Source: Candidatus Melainabacteria bacterium (GTDB lineage: Bacteria > Cyanobacteriota > Vampirovibrionia > Obscuribacterales > Obscuribacteraceae). Taken from it: 64,000 nucleotides of DNA. The DNA lies in contig PLZS01000110.1 of NCBI GenBank assembly GCA_003153555.1, positions 47,506 to 111,505 of the forward strand. Direction: 5' to 3'. The notes below the pieces were generated by a model. It made no database searches. It was not told the DNA's origin and saw only the letters and a program-made list of their open reading frames with translations. A program made the position numbers and the translations under genes. Shown here piece after piece: positions 53,651 to 61,217 of the stretch; positions within the stretch are counted from its first letter, which is position 1, and every line of letters starts with the position of its first letter.

Positions 53651-53995
53651 CTAGACGGCGGCCGCTTGAGTGTCAACGTCGACGTCTTGAGTTTCTTCTT
53701 TCACATCTTGTTGCTCTAGCTTCTTCGTACGGAAGCAGTAACTGCAATATACGGGACGGTAACCCTTGGGCTGGAAAGGAACCCGGGTCGGAGATCCACA
53801 TTCGGCGCAATTCACTTCAGCGGTGCGGCTGGGATCTTCTCCATTGCGTTGAACTCGCATCAGTATGCGGCAGTTTGGGCAACGCTTCGGCTCGTTGATC
53901 AAGCCCTTGGCGCTGAAAAATTCCTGCTCGCCACCTGAAAAAACAAATGTTTTGCTGCAGTCGCGACAGGTTAAGTCCTTATCTTCAAATACCAT
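53651..53995 (-). CDS. Zinc-ribbon protein
   Basis: 114 residues with three CxxC pairs and one C-x-x-C-type extra: CRDC (near 9), CPNC (near 38), CAEC (near 61) and CSYC (near 80). The first pair with FVFSGGEQEFF and RCPNCR matches the small 'probable zinc-binding' domain found alone in many bacteria; the second pair resembles the CxxC-PF-KGYRPVYC ribbon found in cyanobacterial and other proteins. The C-terminus is acidic. Likely cytoplasmic, nucleic-acid or protein binding; role unknown. Confidence 0.75.
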   Translation of the reverse strand: MVFEDKDLTCRDCSKTFVFSGGEQEFFSAKGLINEPKRCPNCRILMRVQRNGEDPSRTAEVNCAECGSPTRVPFQPKGYRPVYCSYCFRTKKLEQQDVKEETQDVDVDTQAAAV

Positions 53996-54170
53996 CGTGA
54001 GACACCTTACTAACTCTTTTAGCGTTTCCGTTTCACCCAGACTTCACGTTTGATTAGCTTAAGAGGCTGGATGTAGAGCGCCCATATTGGACGATCAAGC
54101 CCATGCTATCACGCGAAATAAGCCTGCGAACAAGCAAACAGGTCTACTCTGGGGGAATTACCATAAGAAT

Positions 54171-54305
54171 ATGGCATTCACCACTAGTAGTACGAAAGGC
54201 TACAGAAAAGCCGGAAACAAAGTCACTCAAGGCGTTTTCAACGAACTGAGAGTTAAAAATGCAAATCAGTTACGAGAATATGCTCTAGCATCAAGTGAAG
54301 CTTGA
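54171..54305 (+). CDS. Possible small protein overlapping tsaD end
   Basis: A 44-residue frame (MAFTTSSTKGYRKAGNKV and onward) with codon use resembling local genes but a weak ribosome-binding site. The last 40 bp overlap the antiparallel tsaD 3' end. Low confidence. Confidence 0.25.
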   Translation: MAFTTSSTKGYRKAGNKVTQGVFNELRVKNANQLREYALASSEA

Positions 54306-55234
54306 ACGCCACAAAAATGAGCCGCGGCCCCAACCATAGCTGCGTTGTCTGTGCAGAACTCTAGTTGTGGGAAGTAAACCTGAACATCGGATTGCTCTTT
54401 CAGCTTGCGGCGCAAGTCACTGTTAGCCGCCACACCACCGGCAAGAACGATGCGTTGCACGCCAAATTCCCTTTGTGCAAGCAATGTCTTTTTCACAAGC
54501 ACTCGGGTTACAGCATCTTGAAACGATGCCGCCAAATCTTCTATCGGTAATGGTTTCGGCAATTTTTCTACAGTTCGCAATACCGCCGTCTTCAGCCCGC
54601 TGAAACTGAAGTCGTAACCTGATACAACCCCTTCAGGAAACTTAAAAGCCTTGCAATCACCGAGTTTTGCCACTTTATCGATGGCCGGACCGCCGGGATA
54701 CTCAAGACCCAACAGCCGGGCCACTTTATCAAACGCTTCACCGGCCGCATCATCGAGCGTCTGACCAAGAATTCTTCCAGCACTGTAAGACTCGAAATGA
54801 ATGATCTGGGTATGCCCCCCACTGACAAGCAGTGCAATAAAAGGTGGCTCAAGATCAGTGTCTAGATAATTTGCGCAAACGTGAGCGAGCAAATGATCGA
54901 TTGTAATTAATGGCACATCCCACGCCCAGCTAAGAGCCTTAGCGGCTGACAGCCCGACCAACAGGGTGCCGATCAGTCCTGGACCATTAGTGCAAGCGAT
55001 TCCAGAAAGTTGAGAAGGGTTCACCTGAGCCGATTTCAAAGCAATGTCAATGACTTCATTGACAGTTTCAACGTGCTGACGCGCAGCAACTTCGGGAACT
55101 ACGCCGCCGAAAACCTGATGAATGGCTGTTTGAGAAACGATGTGGCTAGATAAAACCCGGCGACCATCGGCGACTACGGCAGCCGCTGTTTCGTCGCAAC
55201 TAGTTTCAATGGCAAGATAAATTGAGTGGTGCAC
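54266..55234 (-). CDS. tsaD: tRNA N6-adenosine threonylcarbamoyltransferase
   Basis: 322 residues. TsaD transfers the threonylcarbamoyl group to A37 of ANN-decoding tRNAs, with TsaB and TsaE. Motifs: IETSCDETAAAVV, the metal-binding histidines in HLLAHVCANYL, LVSGGHTQI, FSFSGLKTAVL and GGVAANSDLR. All are typical. The start is a GTG preceded by CAGGAAA; there is no in-frame ATG near. It is an essential or near-essential housekeeping gene. Confidence 0.96.
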   Translation of the reverse strand: MHHSIYLAIETSCDETAAAVVADGRRVLSSHIVSQTAIHQVFGGVVPEVAARQHVETVNEVIDIALKSAQVNPSQLSGIACTNGPGLIGTLLVGLSAAKALSWAWDVPLITIDHLLAHVCANYLDTDLEPPFIALLVSGGHTQIIHFESYSAGRILGQTLDDAAGEAFDKVARLLGLEYPGGPAIDKVAKLGDCKAFKFPEGVVSGYDFSFSGLKTAVLRTVEKLPKPLPIEDLAASFQDAVTRVLVKKTLLAQREFGVQRIVLAGGVAANSDLRRKLKEQSDVQVYFPQLEFCTDNAAMVGAAAHFCGVQASLDARAYSRN

Positions 55235-55631
55235 GAAATTTCCTGGACTGCGGCGGCATTCAAACCCTGTGACTCTAACAATTTAACCGGAAATGCCTGC
55301 TGCACAAGCGATAAATAGAAAATTTAGACAAAAGTCTGCAATAGCAGAGGTTTATCTGACACAGAAAGCTATTTGCTAACCTCTCGAAAATAGAAAAACA
55401 AATCGCTCGAAAGCCGCCAGAATTAACCTCTTAGACCTTCAAGAGGCTATTGACAAGGCGAACCGGCGAGAGTAACATTCAACCCATCTAATAGTCGATT
55501 TAGTGCCACTTTTCCGGATATACACTAAAAAGGCCGAATCAAATGGAGCTCTTTGGGCTTCATCAATTTACTAAAGTAGCTCCACTTCCTAACAAAACCA
55601 CTCCTGGGTCAAACCAGTACAGGTCTTATTT
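55235..55631. other. Divergent intergenic region with promoter candidate
   Basis: About 400 bp between tsaD and the first secreted-protein gene. It holds a good promoter candidate (55450) and two hairpins: AGAGGTT/AACCTCT and CCTCTT/AAGAGG near 55435. No RNA gene recognised. Confidence 0.45.
55450..55478 (+). promoter_or_regulatory. Candidate sigma-70 promoter for the secreted-protein operon
   Basis: TTGACA (perfect -35), 17-bp spacer, TAACAT. A transcript from here would have a leader of about 145 nt before the ATG at 55632. Confidence 0.5.
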
Positions 55632-56288
55632 ATGAAAAACAAACATGTTGTTGTCGGTTTAGCCATAGCTCTTGCAGCGATCGCGTCGTGTCGAACTGCA
55701 CAAGCGCAGATCGGCGGCGCACCTGCGTCAGGCGACGTTTACTCCGCTACTGGCGCACCCGGAGCCATGGGGCAGACCGATTACCAAAATTCGGGTAAGC
55801 AAGCTTTTCACGAATCCGACTCTCCATCGCCAATTCAAAATTACATCAGCCCAGACGTGCTGAATACAACTCAGCACTCATACAAGGAGATACCATATGT
55901 GCGTCCGATGATGAATGGTGACGGTCACGGTCTGAATCGAGTCAGCACGGCACCCATGGCTACTGGCACGGTTACTATCGATAACACGCCGTTTCCATCA
56001 GGGCAGTTCAATTACGGTTTTGCAAGTGCGGCCCAATTTCCTATAGCTCCATATCACGGATCCTATAATGGTGGTCCTGACCACAGCTTGGGCAGCATGC
56101 TGCCAAATGTCTCAACTGGCTCAGTTGACTTCAACACAGTGGACACAACGGGCATCGCTCCTGCAGGCATGGTGTCTCCAGGAAGGGGCATGGGGGCGCC
56201 AATCGGTCGACCTGTTTTGCAAATTCCAAATTCGAGCTCTTCTACGCAATCGACACAAAATTGGCTGAACACCTTCTTCGGATTTTAG
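55632..56288 (+). CDS. Secreted hypothetical protein
   Basis: 218 residues with a signal peptide (MKNKHVVVGLAIALAAIASC, ending AQAQIG near 26; a lipoprotein-type Cys20 is not in a lipobox context). The mature part is rich in Gly, Pro, Ser, Asn and Thr with no clear fold. Not recognised. First of three small secreted proteins on one strand (gaps of 21 and 26 bp), so an operon. Confidence 0.65.
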   Translation: MKNKHVVVGLAIALAAIASCRTAQAQIGGAPASGDVYSATGAPGAMGQTDYQNSGKQAFHESDSPSPIQNYISPDVLNTTQHSYKEIPYVRPMMNGDGHGLNRVSTAPMATGTVTIDNTPFPSGQFNYGFASAAQFPIAPYHGSYNGGPDHSLGSMLPNVSTGSVDFNTVDTTGIAPAGMVSPGRGMGAPIGRPVLQIPNSSSSTQSTQNWLNTFFGF

Positions 56289-56309
56289 ATAGCAACGGTA
56301 AAAAAAATC

Positions 56310-56972
56310 ATGCTGAAAAAACTACTTATTGCTTGCGCTGCAGCCACCACATTGGCTGCGCCAGCTAATGCCCAGATTTTCGAGTCATTTGACAGCAGCA
56401 GCTTTCTCGGCAGCGGTGTAGTCGGCATCGGCTCGAACGGAGCCTCGCTCAACACTGGTGGCGGTGCCGTAGATGTGAACGCGAGCTTCGGACCAGGAGG
56501 GTTGAACGGCTCAATCCAGGGAAATGGCTTCGGTGGGAATTACAACAACAACGGCGTATCCGTAGGCGGCGACAACGGTTTCGGCGGATCGTTTGGTTCC
56601 AATGGTGGCACTTTTAGCGGACCCGGCGGCGTCAATGGAACGTTCGGTTTCAATGGTGGTACGTTTAGTGGACCCGGTGGCATCAACGGATCAATCAATG
56701 GCACCGGACTGCAAGTAGGGGCTGGCACGTCAGGCTCCAATGGCACCATGAGCGGTGGCCTCGGTGGCGGCATGCTCGGTTCAAGCGCAGACACAGGTGA
56801 ACAAACCCACAGCAGCACGAGACTGCACACAAGCGGGTTCCAAGATGCGCAATCACCAACCCTGAGTTCTGATGGCAGAACACTCAAGAACAACAATGAG
56901 AGCATTGTCGGTAAGAACTTGAATCTGGCGCCTTGTTCCTCAAAAGGCTTGGCTCGAGTCTTTGGCTATTAA
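56310..56972 (+). CDS. Secreted Gly/Asn-rich repeat protein
   Basis: 220 residues: signal peptide (MLKKLLIACAAATTLAAPAN, cleavage near AQIFES), then about 140 residues of Gly/Asn/Ser repeats such as SNGGTFSGPGGVNGTFGFNG followed by NGGTFSGPGGINGSING. Such sequences form extended beta or turn-rich structures and suggest a surface or matrix protein. Two repeat units near 56597-56690 are near-identical at DNA level. It starts 21 bp after the previous gene and 26 bp before the next. Confidence 0.7.
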   Translation: MLKKLLIACAAATTLAAPANAQIFESFDSSSFLGSGVVGIGSNGASLNTGGGAVDVNASFGPGGLNGSIQGNGFGGNYNNNGVSVGGDNGFGGSFGSNGGTFSGPGGVNGTFGFNGGTFSGPGGINGSINGTGLQVGAGTSGSNGTMSGGLGGGMLGSSADTGEQTHSSTRLHTSGFQDAQSPTLSSDGRTLKNNNESIVGKNLNLAPCSSKGLARVFGY

Positions 56973-56998
56973 CTCAATTTGGAGCTGCAATCAGCACT

Positions 56999-57538
56999 AT
57001 GAAAAATTCACTACTTCTTGCTCTAATTATTTGCACCGCAGTTACTTTACCAGCCAATGCGCAAGGTAAAAACAGATTGGGCCTGCCGCCGACCAGCATG
57101 GACAGCTTTGTTAGGCAAGCCGCCGGCAATGCTGATCTTATTTATGGAGATGAGGGCGTAGTTGATATCCCACCTTACGATTATTTCGACCCGATTCACC
57201 GCATTAATGCCGGCATCTACGACACACGTAGAAAGGGATTGACCACCGGGCACGGAAGTTACTTACCAGATGCTTGGGGCGCCGACGAATTTACAGGCAA
57301 CGAATGGAGCATGTCTGGTGCCGGAAGTCAGCCGACGCAAAGGCCGACCTATCAACAAGATCAGCCAATACAGGGTGGAGACCCAGCTAGCAATTCTTCA
57401 ACTGCCAACCCAACATCGCAACCTGCGCCACGTCGAGGTCGCGGTGACATTCAAGTTGGACCAGGCGGAACCGGCAATACCGGAACTGTGATTAAATCTC
57501 CCGGCCAAAACAATCCACGCAGATTCAACGGCGGTTAG
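56999..57538 (+). CDS. Secreted Pro/Gln-rich hypothetical protein
   Basis: 179 residues from the ATG at 56999: signal peptide (MKNSLLLALIICTAVTLPAN, cleavage near AQGKN), a compact region (about 25-105, with YDYFDPIHRINAGIYD), then a Pro/Gln/Ser-rich tail. The frame also opens at 56933, but the signal peptide fits the later ATG. Third gene of the secreted trio, 26 bp after the second. No family recognised. The position beside the Tad locus makes a surface role plausible, but the trio is on the opposite strand. Confidence 0.65.
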   Translation: MKNSLLLALIICTAVTLPANAQGKNRLGLPPTSMDSFVRQAAGNADLIYGDEGVVDIPPYDYFDPIHRINAGIYDTRRKGLTTGHGSYLPDAWGADEFTGNEWSMSGAGSQPTQRPTYQQDQPIQGGDPASNSSTANPTSQPAPRRGRGDIQVGPGGTGNTGTVIKSPGQNNPRRFNGG

Positions 57539-57577
57539 ATACTCTTCGACGCAGACTCTCCAGTCGCACTGGGCTAA

Positions 57578-57619
57578 GCCTCGATTCATGATGGGCGAGT
57601 GTGGACACGGGCGCTCCAT
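57578..57619 (+). repeat. Half BIME-like repeat
   Basis: Reads CCTCGATTCATGATG, then a palindrome GTGT-GG-ACAC, then GGGCGCTCCA. It aligns with the right half of the elements at 12011 and 16188. It lies between convergent genes. Confidence 0.6.
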
Positions 57620-57684
57620 TGCGGTGGAGGCTCGCCTGCATGTCGGTGCACTGCAACTGCAATACGCGCTGAATCTGTGCTGCA

Positions 57685-58305
57685 CTAAGACCCGACAAAA
57701 TACTTAATTGTTTGCTGTTCAAACAAGATCGCTAACAAGGTTCCAATTGCAATTGCCACACCGGCAGGAATCGGCTTTTTACGCGTCTCGTTCAGTTTTG
57801 TCACGTCAATCTTCGGAGCAACTGAGGCTCCCATGAAGGTTGAAACGACGAGAAAATAAAGCGCGTTCCATGGCACCACTTTCAGCAAGACAAACATGGA
57901 GATAACACCAAAAGACAGGCAGAAATAGAAGAAGGTGATCAAAGCAAGTTTCCAGCCGAGAAATGCACCAACTGCAGCCATGAGCTTCGCATCACCCATG
58001 CCCAACTTCTCTTTGTTCTTCCCTGACCCAATCGGCAAAAGAGAAAAAACAACTGTAATTCCGGCCCCGAGCAACCAGCCAAGGACGCCATCAAGCCCCT
58101 TCATTGCAGCGCCTTCTAACCCAGAAGCGCCCACACTGCTAGCCTGCACATAACCATAGAAAGCATTCAGCAGTATGCCAACCGCCGAGGCCGGAAACGT
58201 TAGCACATTCGGAATTTTCATCGTGCGCAGATCGATGATCATCCCTGCGACGACAACGATCAGGCAAAGTATTTCCTGGAGAAGGCGGATAGATTGTTCG
58301 TTCAT
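57685..58305 (-). CDS. cpaA: Tad prepilin peptidase (A24 family)
   Basis: 206 residues, multi-pass membrane aspartic protease that processes Flp-type prepilins. The two catalytic aspartates are in DLRTMKIPN (near residue 26) and GMGDAKL (near residue 105). No N-terminal methyltransferase domain, as in Tad/TadV/CpaA enzymes and unlike PilD. It ends the minus-strand Tad locus, separated from ridA by a repeat-filled gap. Confidence 0.88.
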   Translation of the reverse strand: MNEQSIRLLQEILCLIVVVAGMIIDLRTMKIPNVLTFPASAVGILLNAFYGYVQASSVGASGLEGAAMKGLDGVLGWLLGAGITVVFSLLPIGSGKNKEKLGMGDAKLMAAVGAFLGWKLALITFFYFCLSFGVISMFVLLKVVPWNALYFLVVSTFMGASVAPKIDVTKLNETRKKPIPAGVAIAIGTLLAILFEQQTIKYFVGS

Positions 58306-58312
58306 TTATCCT

Positions 58313-58415
58313 AGGATAGTCTATGCACACTAGTGAGGTCTGTTCTAGAAGCGCCTATGCACACTAGTGGGGTCTGTGCAGCAAGCTGCCCGACTCCGCA
58401 AGCTGCTCGACTTAT
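58313..58415 (-). repeat. TAAGTCG-family dispersed repeat, copy 2 (extended)
   Basis: Contains AAGCTGCYCGACT twice with an intervening CCGCA, plus two copies of CTATGCACACTAGTG. The minus-strand end TAAGTCG supplies the ridA stop codon. It fills the gap between ridA and the prepilin peptidase gene. Confidence 0.78.
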
Positions 58416-58789
58416 ATAGCGGCGATGGCATCTATCTCAATACTAACGTCTTTCGGCAATCTGACAACCTGCACAGTTGCCCGTGCTGGTTTATTATCTG
58501 AAAAGTGTTCAGCGTAAACACGATTCATCTCATCGAAGTCATTCATATCTTTGAGGTAAACGGTTGTCTTAATGACGTTGCTTAGCTCTGTGCCAGCTTC
58601 TTTCAGGATTGCCGAGATGTTTTTCATTACCTGACGCGTCTGCTCTTCAATTGAGCCTCTTAAAAGCTCACCACTCTCTGGAACGAAAGGAATCTGTCCA
58701 GAAACAAAAACCAATCCGTTATGAACGAGCCCTTGAGAATAAGGTCCGATTGCTTTTGGTGCATGCTTGGTAGCAATAACTTGAATCAT
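58412..58789 (-). CDS. ridA: RidA (2-iminobutanoate/2-iminopropanoate deaminase)
   Basis: 125 residues of the RidA/YjgF family, which hydrolyses reactive enamines/imines made by PLP enzymes. Key features: GPYSQG near the start, VFVSGQIPF, the catalytic Arg in KPARATVQV and the Glu in VSIEIDAIAA. Length and motifs are standard for the deaminase branch. The stop TAA lies inside a dispersed repeat. It sits inside the Tad gene region, which is unusual but may be chance. Confidence 0.93.
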   Translation of the reverse strand: MIQVIATKHAPKAIGPYSQGLVHNGLVFVSGQIPFVPESGELLRGSIEEQTRQVMKNISAILKEAGTELSNVIKTTVYLKDMNDFDEMNRVYAEHFSDNKPARATVQVVRLPKDVSIEIDAIAAI

Positions 58790-58849
58790 CTTCAGCTCCG
58801 TTTACTTTGAATGCGGTGACTCTATTGGTGGATTTTTTCCAGTATCGGT

Positions 58850-58875
58850 TAAGTCGAGCAGCTTGCCCAGACTAG
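58850..58875 (+). repeat. TAAGTCG-family dispersed repeat, copy 4 (inverted, short)
   Basis: On the plus strand: TTAAGTCGAGCAGCTTGCCC then AGACTAGC. Orientation opposite to the other copies. It lies between ridA and the DUF192 gene. Confidence 0.6.
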
Positions 58876-58953
58876 CGTCGGTGAAATTCCAGACGACTAA
58901 CTATAACCTCTCGACAAGCGAGAGCGAGATCTCGCCTGCCTAACGTAGGTCGC

Positions 58954-59319
58954 TCATTTCTGCTTGAGCTCTATCGAATTAGTTAATTGGTCGCCTAGTT
59001 CGGTGCCGGTACTAGATATGGTGCCAGAAGGCAATTCGAGGCATGCTGTGGCTTTCTTAAACAGCTTAGACACCTGCATCGGCTGAATATTTCCAACAAC
59101 GCCCACGACTTTGAAGTCGTCATCCAGAAATAGCGCATCTATGGCATAGGTCATGCCAAACATGTGAATCGAATTGCAAGGCTTGAGCAAGAGCCCTTCA
59201 CCAGCAGTGATTTGCTTGCTGTAAAGCAGCCCTCTCAACCGTCCCAAATAACCGTCAGCCACACGCGCATCAGTAGCGAGGGTTGTCCCTCTAGTTTGGT
59301 TCACAAAGCACATGCCCAC
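58954..59319 (-). CDS. DUF192 family protein
   Basis: 121 residues from a GTG at 59319, eight bases after AGGAAG and 16 bp beyond the tadC stop; a longer frame overlaps tadC and lacks support. It fits DUF192, small beta-barrel proteins often found beside Tad genes: RLRGLLYSKQITAGEGLLL, NSIHMFGMTYAIDALFLDDD, VVGVVGNIQP and LELPSGTI. Family function is not known. Usual DUF192 proteins have a signal peptide; this one does not. Confidence 0.78.
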   Translation of the reverse strand: MGMCFVNQTRGTTLATDARVADGYLGRLRGLLYSKQITAGEGLLLKPCNSIHMFGMTYAIDALFLDDDFKVVGVVGNIQPMQVSKLFKKATACLELPSGTISSTGTELGDQLTNSIELKQK

Positions 59320-59335
59320 TTGAACCGCTTCCTGC

Positions 59336-60259
59336 TTACTTGCTGCCCATGATTGGACCGAGAGCGTTGACGATCGTAACGATAGCTGGACCAAGCATCG
59401 GAGCCAGGATCAAAGGCATAACGAAGAGCATGATTACAGGTACCATTTTTACAGGCACTTTCGCCGCCTCTTCTTCTTTCTTTCTCTTCAATCGTTCGCG
59501 CAGAGCTTCTGCTTGCTGACGCAATGGATAACTTATGTCTGCACCCTTTTGTTCAGCGGCAATCAAAGCGCTTGCCATACTGATCAACTCGTCTACACCG
59601 CAGCGTTCTCCCATTTCGCGCATGGCGATGGGCACTGATTTCGCGAAGATTTTAACGTCTTGAATCAGCTGCTGCATTTCAATACAAAGAATAGGACACG
59701 TGTCTATGACTTCTCGACTAACTTTGTCTACAGCCATCAACAAGCCCAAACCGGCTTGGGCGCAGACGATCAAAAGGTCGATGATTGTAGGCAGTTCGCG
59801 AAGAATTTGATTCTGGCGCTTTTTTACCCGACCGCCCAGAAAGAAGTTGGGCATTATCCAGCCAAGAAAAGCCGAAAACGGAGTGAGCAGCAACATGATT
59901 GGATTGTTGCTTGAACCTAACAGTCCCATGATAATTGCACTGCCTGCCACCATAGATTTGATTCCCATGTAAATGGCAAGGTGAGACTGGGTTCTGTAGT
60001 TTGCTTGGGTCAAAAGTTGCAGGGTGCGTTTGTCAGCTAAACCAGGAAGAATGCTCAGAACCAGTTCGCCAACTGTTCTCAGCAACGAAAGCAGAGTCGA
60101 ATCTTTGGGTTGATCAGCAGCTGTGTCTTCCTTTTCTTTGCGCGGTCTGACGCGCACCGCGTAAGTGTCCACATACTGTGTGAAGACTGGCTGCATCAGC
60201 AGCAGTCCTGCACCAATCACAACCACGAAGGTCAATATCCCAAGGAAATACGTAGGCAT
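59336..60259 (-). CDS. tadC: Tad pilus inner-membrane protein TadC (T2SSF family)
   Basis: 307 residues of the GspF/T2SSF family. Membrane segments lie near 4-22, 100-145 (two) and 280-302. The conserved cytoplasmic part has LPTIIDLLIVCAQAGLGLLMA, and later MGERCGVDELISMASALI and GADISYPLRQQAEALRERLKR, as in TadC. With TadB it forms the inner-membrane platform for the Tad ATPase. Gap to tadB is 7 bp and to the DUF192 gene 16 bp. Confidence 0.92.
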   Translation of the reverse strand: MPTYFLGILTFVVVIGAGLLLMQPVFTQYVDTYAVRVRPRKEKEDTAADQPKDSTLLSLLRTVGELVLSILPGLADKRTLQLLTQANYRTQSHLAIYMGIKSMVAGSAIIMGLLGSSNNPIMLLLTPFSAFLGWIMPNFFLGGRVKKRQNQILRELPTIIDLLIVCAQAGLGLLMAVDKVSREVIDTCPILCIEMQQLIQDVKIFAKSVPIAMREMGERCGVDELISMASALIAAEQKGADISYPLRQQAEALRERLKRKKEEEAAKVPVKMVPVIMLFVMPLILAPMLGPAIVTIVNALGPIMGSK

Positions 60260-60266
60260 TTAAAAG

Positions 60267-61199
60267 CTAGACCTCGAAAGTTGTCATTTTCATCAAAATC
60301 CAGAAACCAATCAATTCCCAAATCACAAGCAGGGTGACAATAATACGAGCGATCATATTGTTGAAAAATGGAACGATGTAACCAGGGGTGGCGACATAAG
60401 TCATCAAAGTAATACCGTATGGCAAACAGCCAATGAAACAAGCTGTTGCCTTACCCTGTGCAGTTAAGGAGTTTAGAAAGTCGCGCAATTTGAATCGTTC
60501 ACGAATAGCGTCAGCGATAACTGCAACGACGTCGGCAAGATTGCCCCCTACGTCTTGGCTGATGAAAATTGCTTGGGTCAAAAGTCTGAAGTCTGGTGTG
60601 CGAATTCTCAGAGACATTTCGTTCATAACGTCTCTGAATGGTTTACCTAATTGAAGGGAAACCAAACCACGTTTGAACTCAGATCTAATTGGGTCAGGAG
60701 CAGTCTCGGCAAGTACCTTAAAGACTTCCATAACCGGGGAACCTGCCCTCAGTGTGGACACCATTGTCTCAAGTACTTGCGGTAACTGTTCGGTCATGCG
60801 GTCTTGGCGCTTTTTGGCTACTTGTCCCAAATAAGCGATAAAGCCAGCCGCACCAACCGGAACTCCGAGAATAAAACCAACGATGGCCAGATCTGGAAGC
60901 ATCAAGTACGTGATCAATCCAAAGACCAATCCCGCAGCTATCGCAACGCAGACCCAGGTCATGCGCATCTGATCATACTTAGCTTCCATGCCGGCAAGAG
61001 ATAGGGTGCGAGCCAAGTATCCCTGTCTCTGCGTCAAAAAGATGCTGACTTCTGAATCTTCATTGTGCTTCTCAGACATGCGCCGACTGTGTTTACCCAG
61101 TCGGCTTAGCTCATCTGACCATTGACTGCGAGTCATGGCCATAATAGCTAAACCGATTGCCACAATCGTTGCGAAAACTATGACACTTACAGAAGGCAT
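60267..61199 (-). CDS. tadB: Tad pilus inner-membrane protein TadB (T2SSF family)
   Basis: 310 residues, the second T2SSF protein of the locus. Segments near 4-20, 85-130 (two) and 275-302. Family marks: EQLPQVLETMVSTLRAGSPV, RSEFKRGLVSLQLGKPFRDV, FISQDVGGNLADVVAVIADA and IRERFKLRDFL. It lies 18 bp after cpaF and 7 bp before tadC. Confidence 0.92.
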   Translation of the reverse strand: MPSVSVIVFATIVAIGLAIMAMTRSQWSDELSRLGKHSRRMSEKHNEDSEVSIFLTQRQGYLARTLSLAGMEAKYDQMRMTWVCVAIAAGLVFGLITYLMLPDLAIVGFILGVPVGAAGFIAYLGQVAKKRQDRMTEQLPQVLETMVSTLRAGSPVMEVFKVLAETAPDPIRSEFKRGLVSLQLGKPFRDVMNEMSLRIRTPDFRLLTQAIFISQDVGGNLADVVAVIADAIRERFKLRDFLNSLTAQGKATACFIGCLPYGITLMTYVATPGYIVPFFNNMIARIIVTLLVIWELIGFWILMKMTTFEV

Positions 61200-61217
61200 C
61201 TCTTTTTTTCCTCAGCT

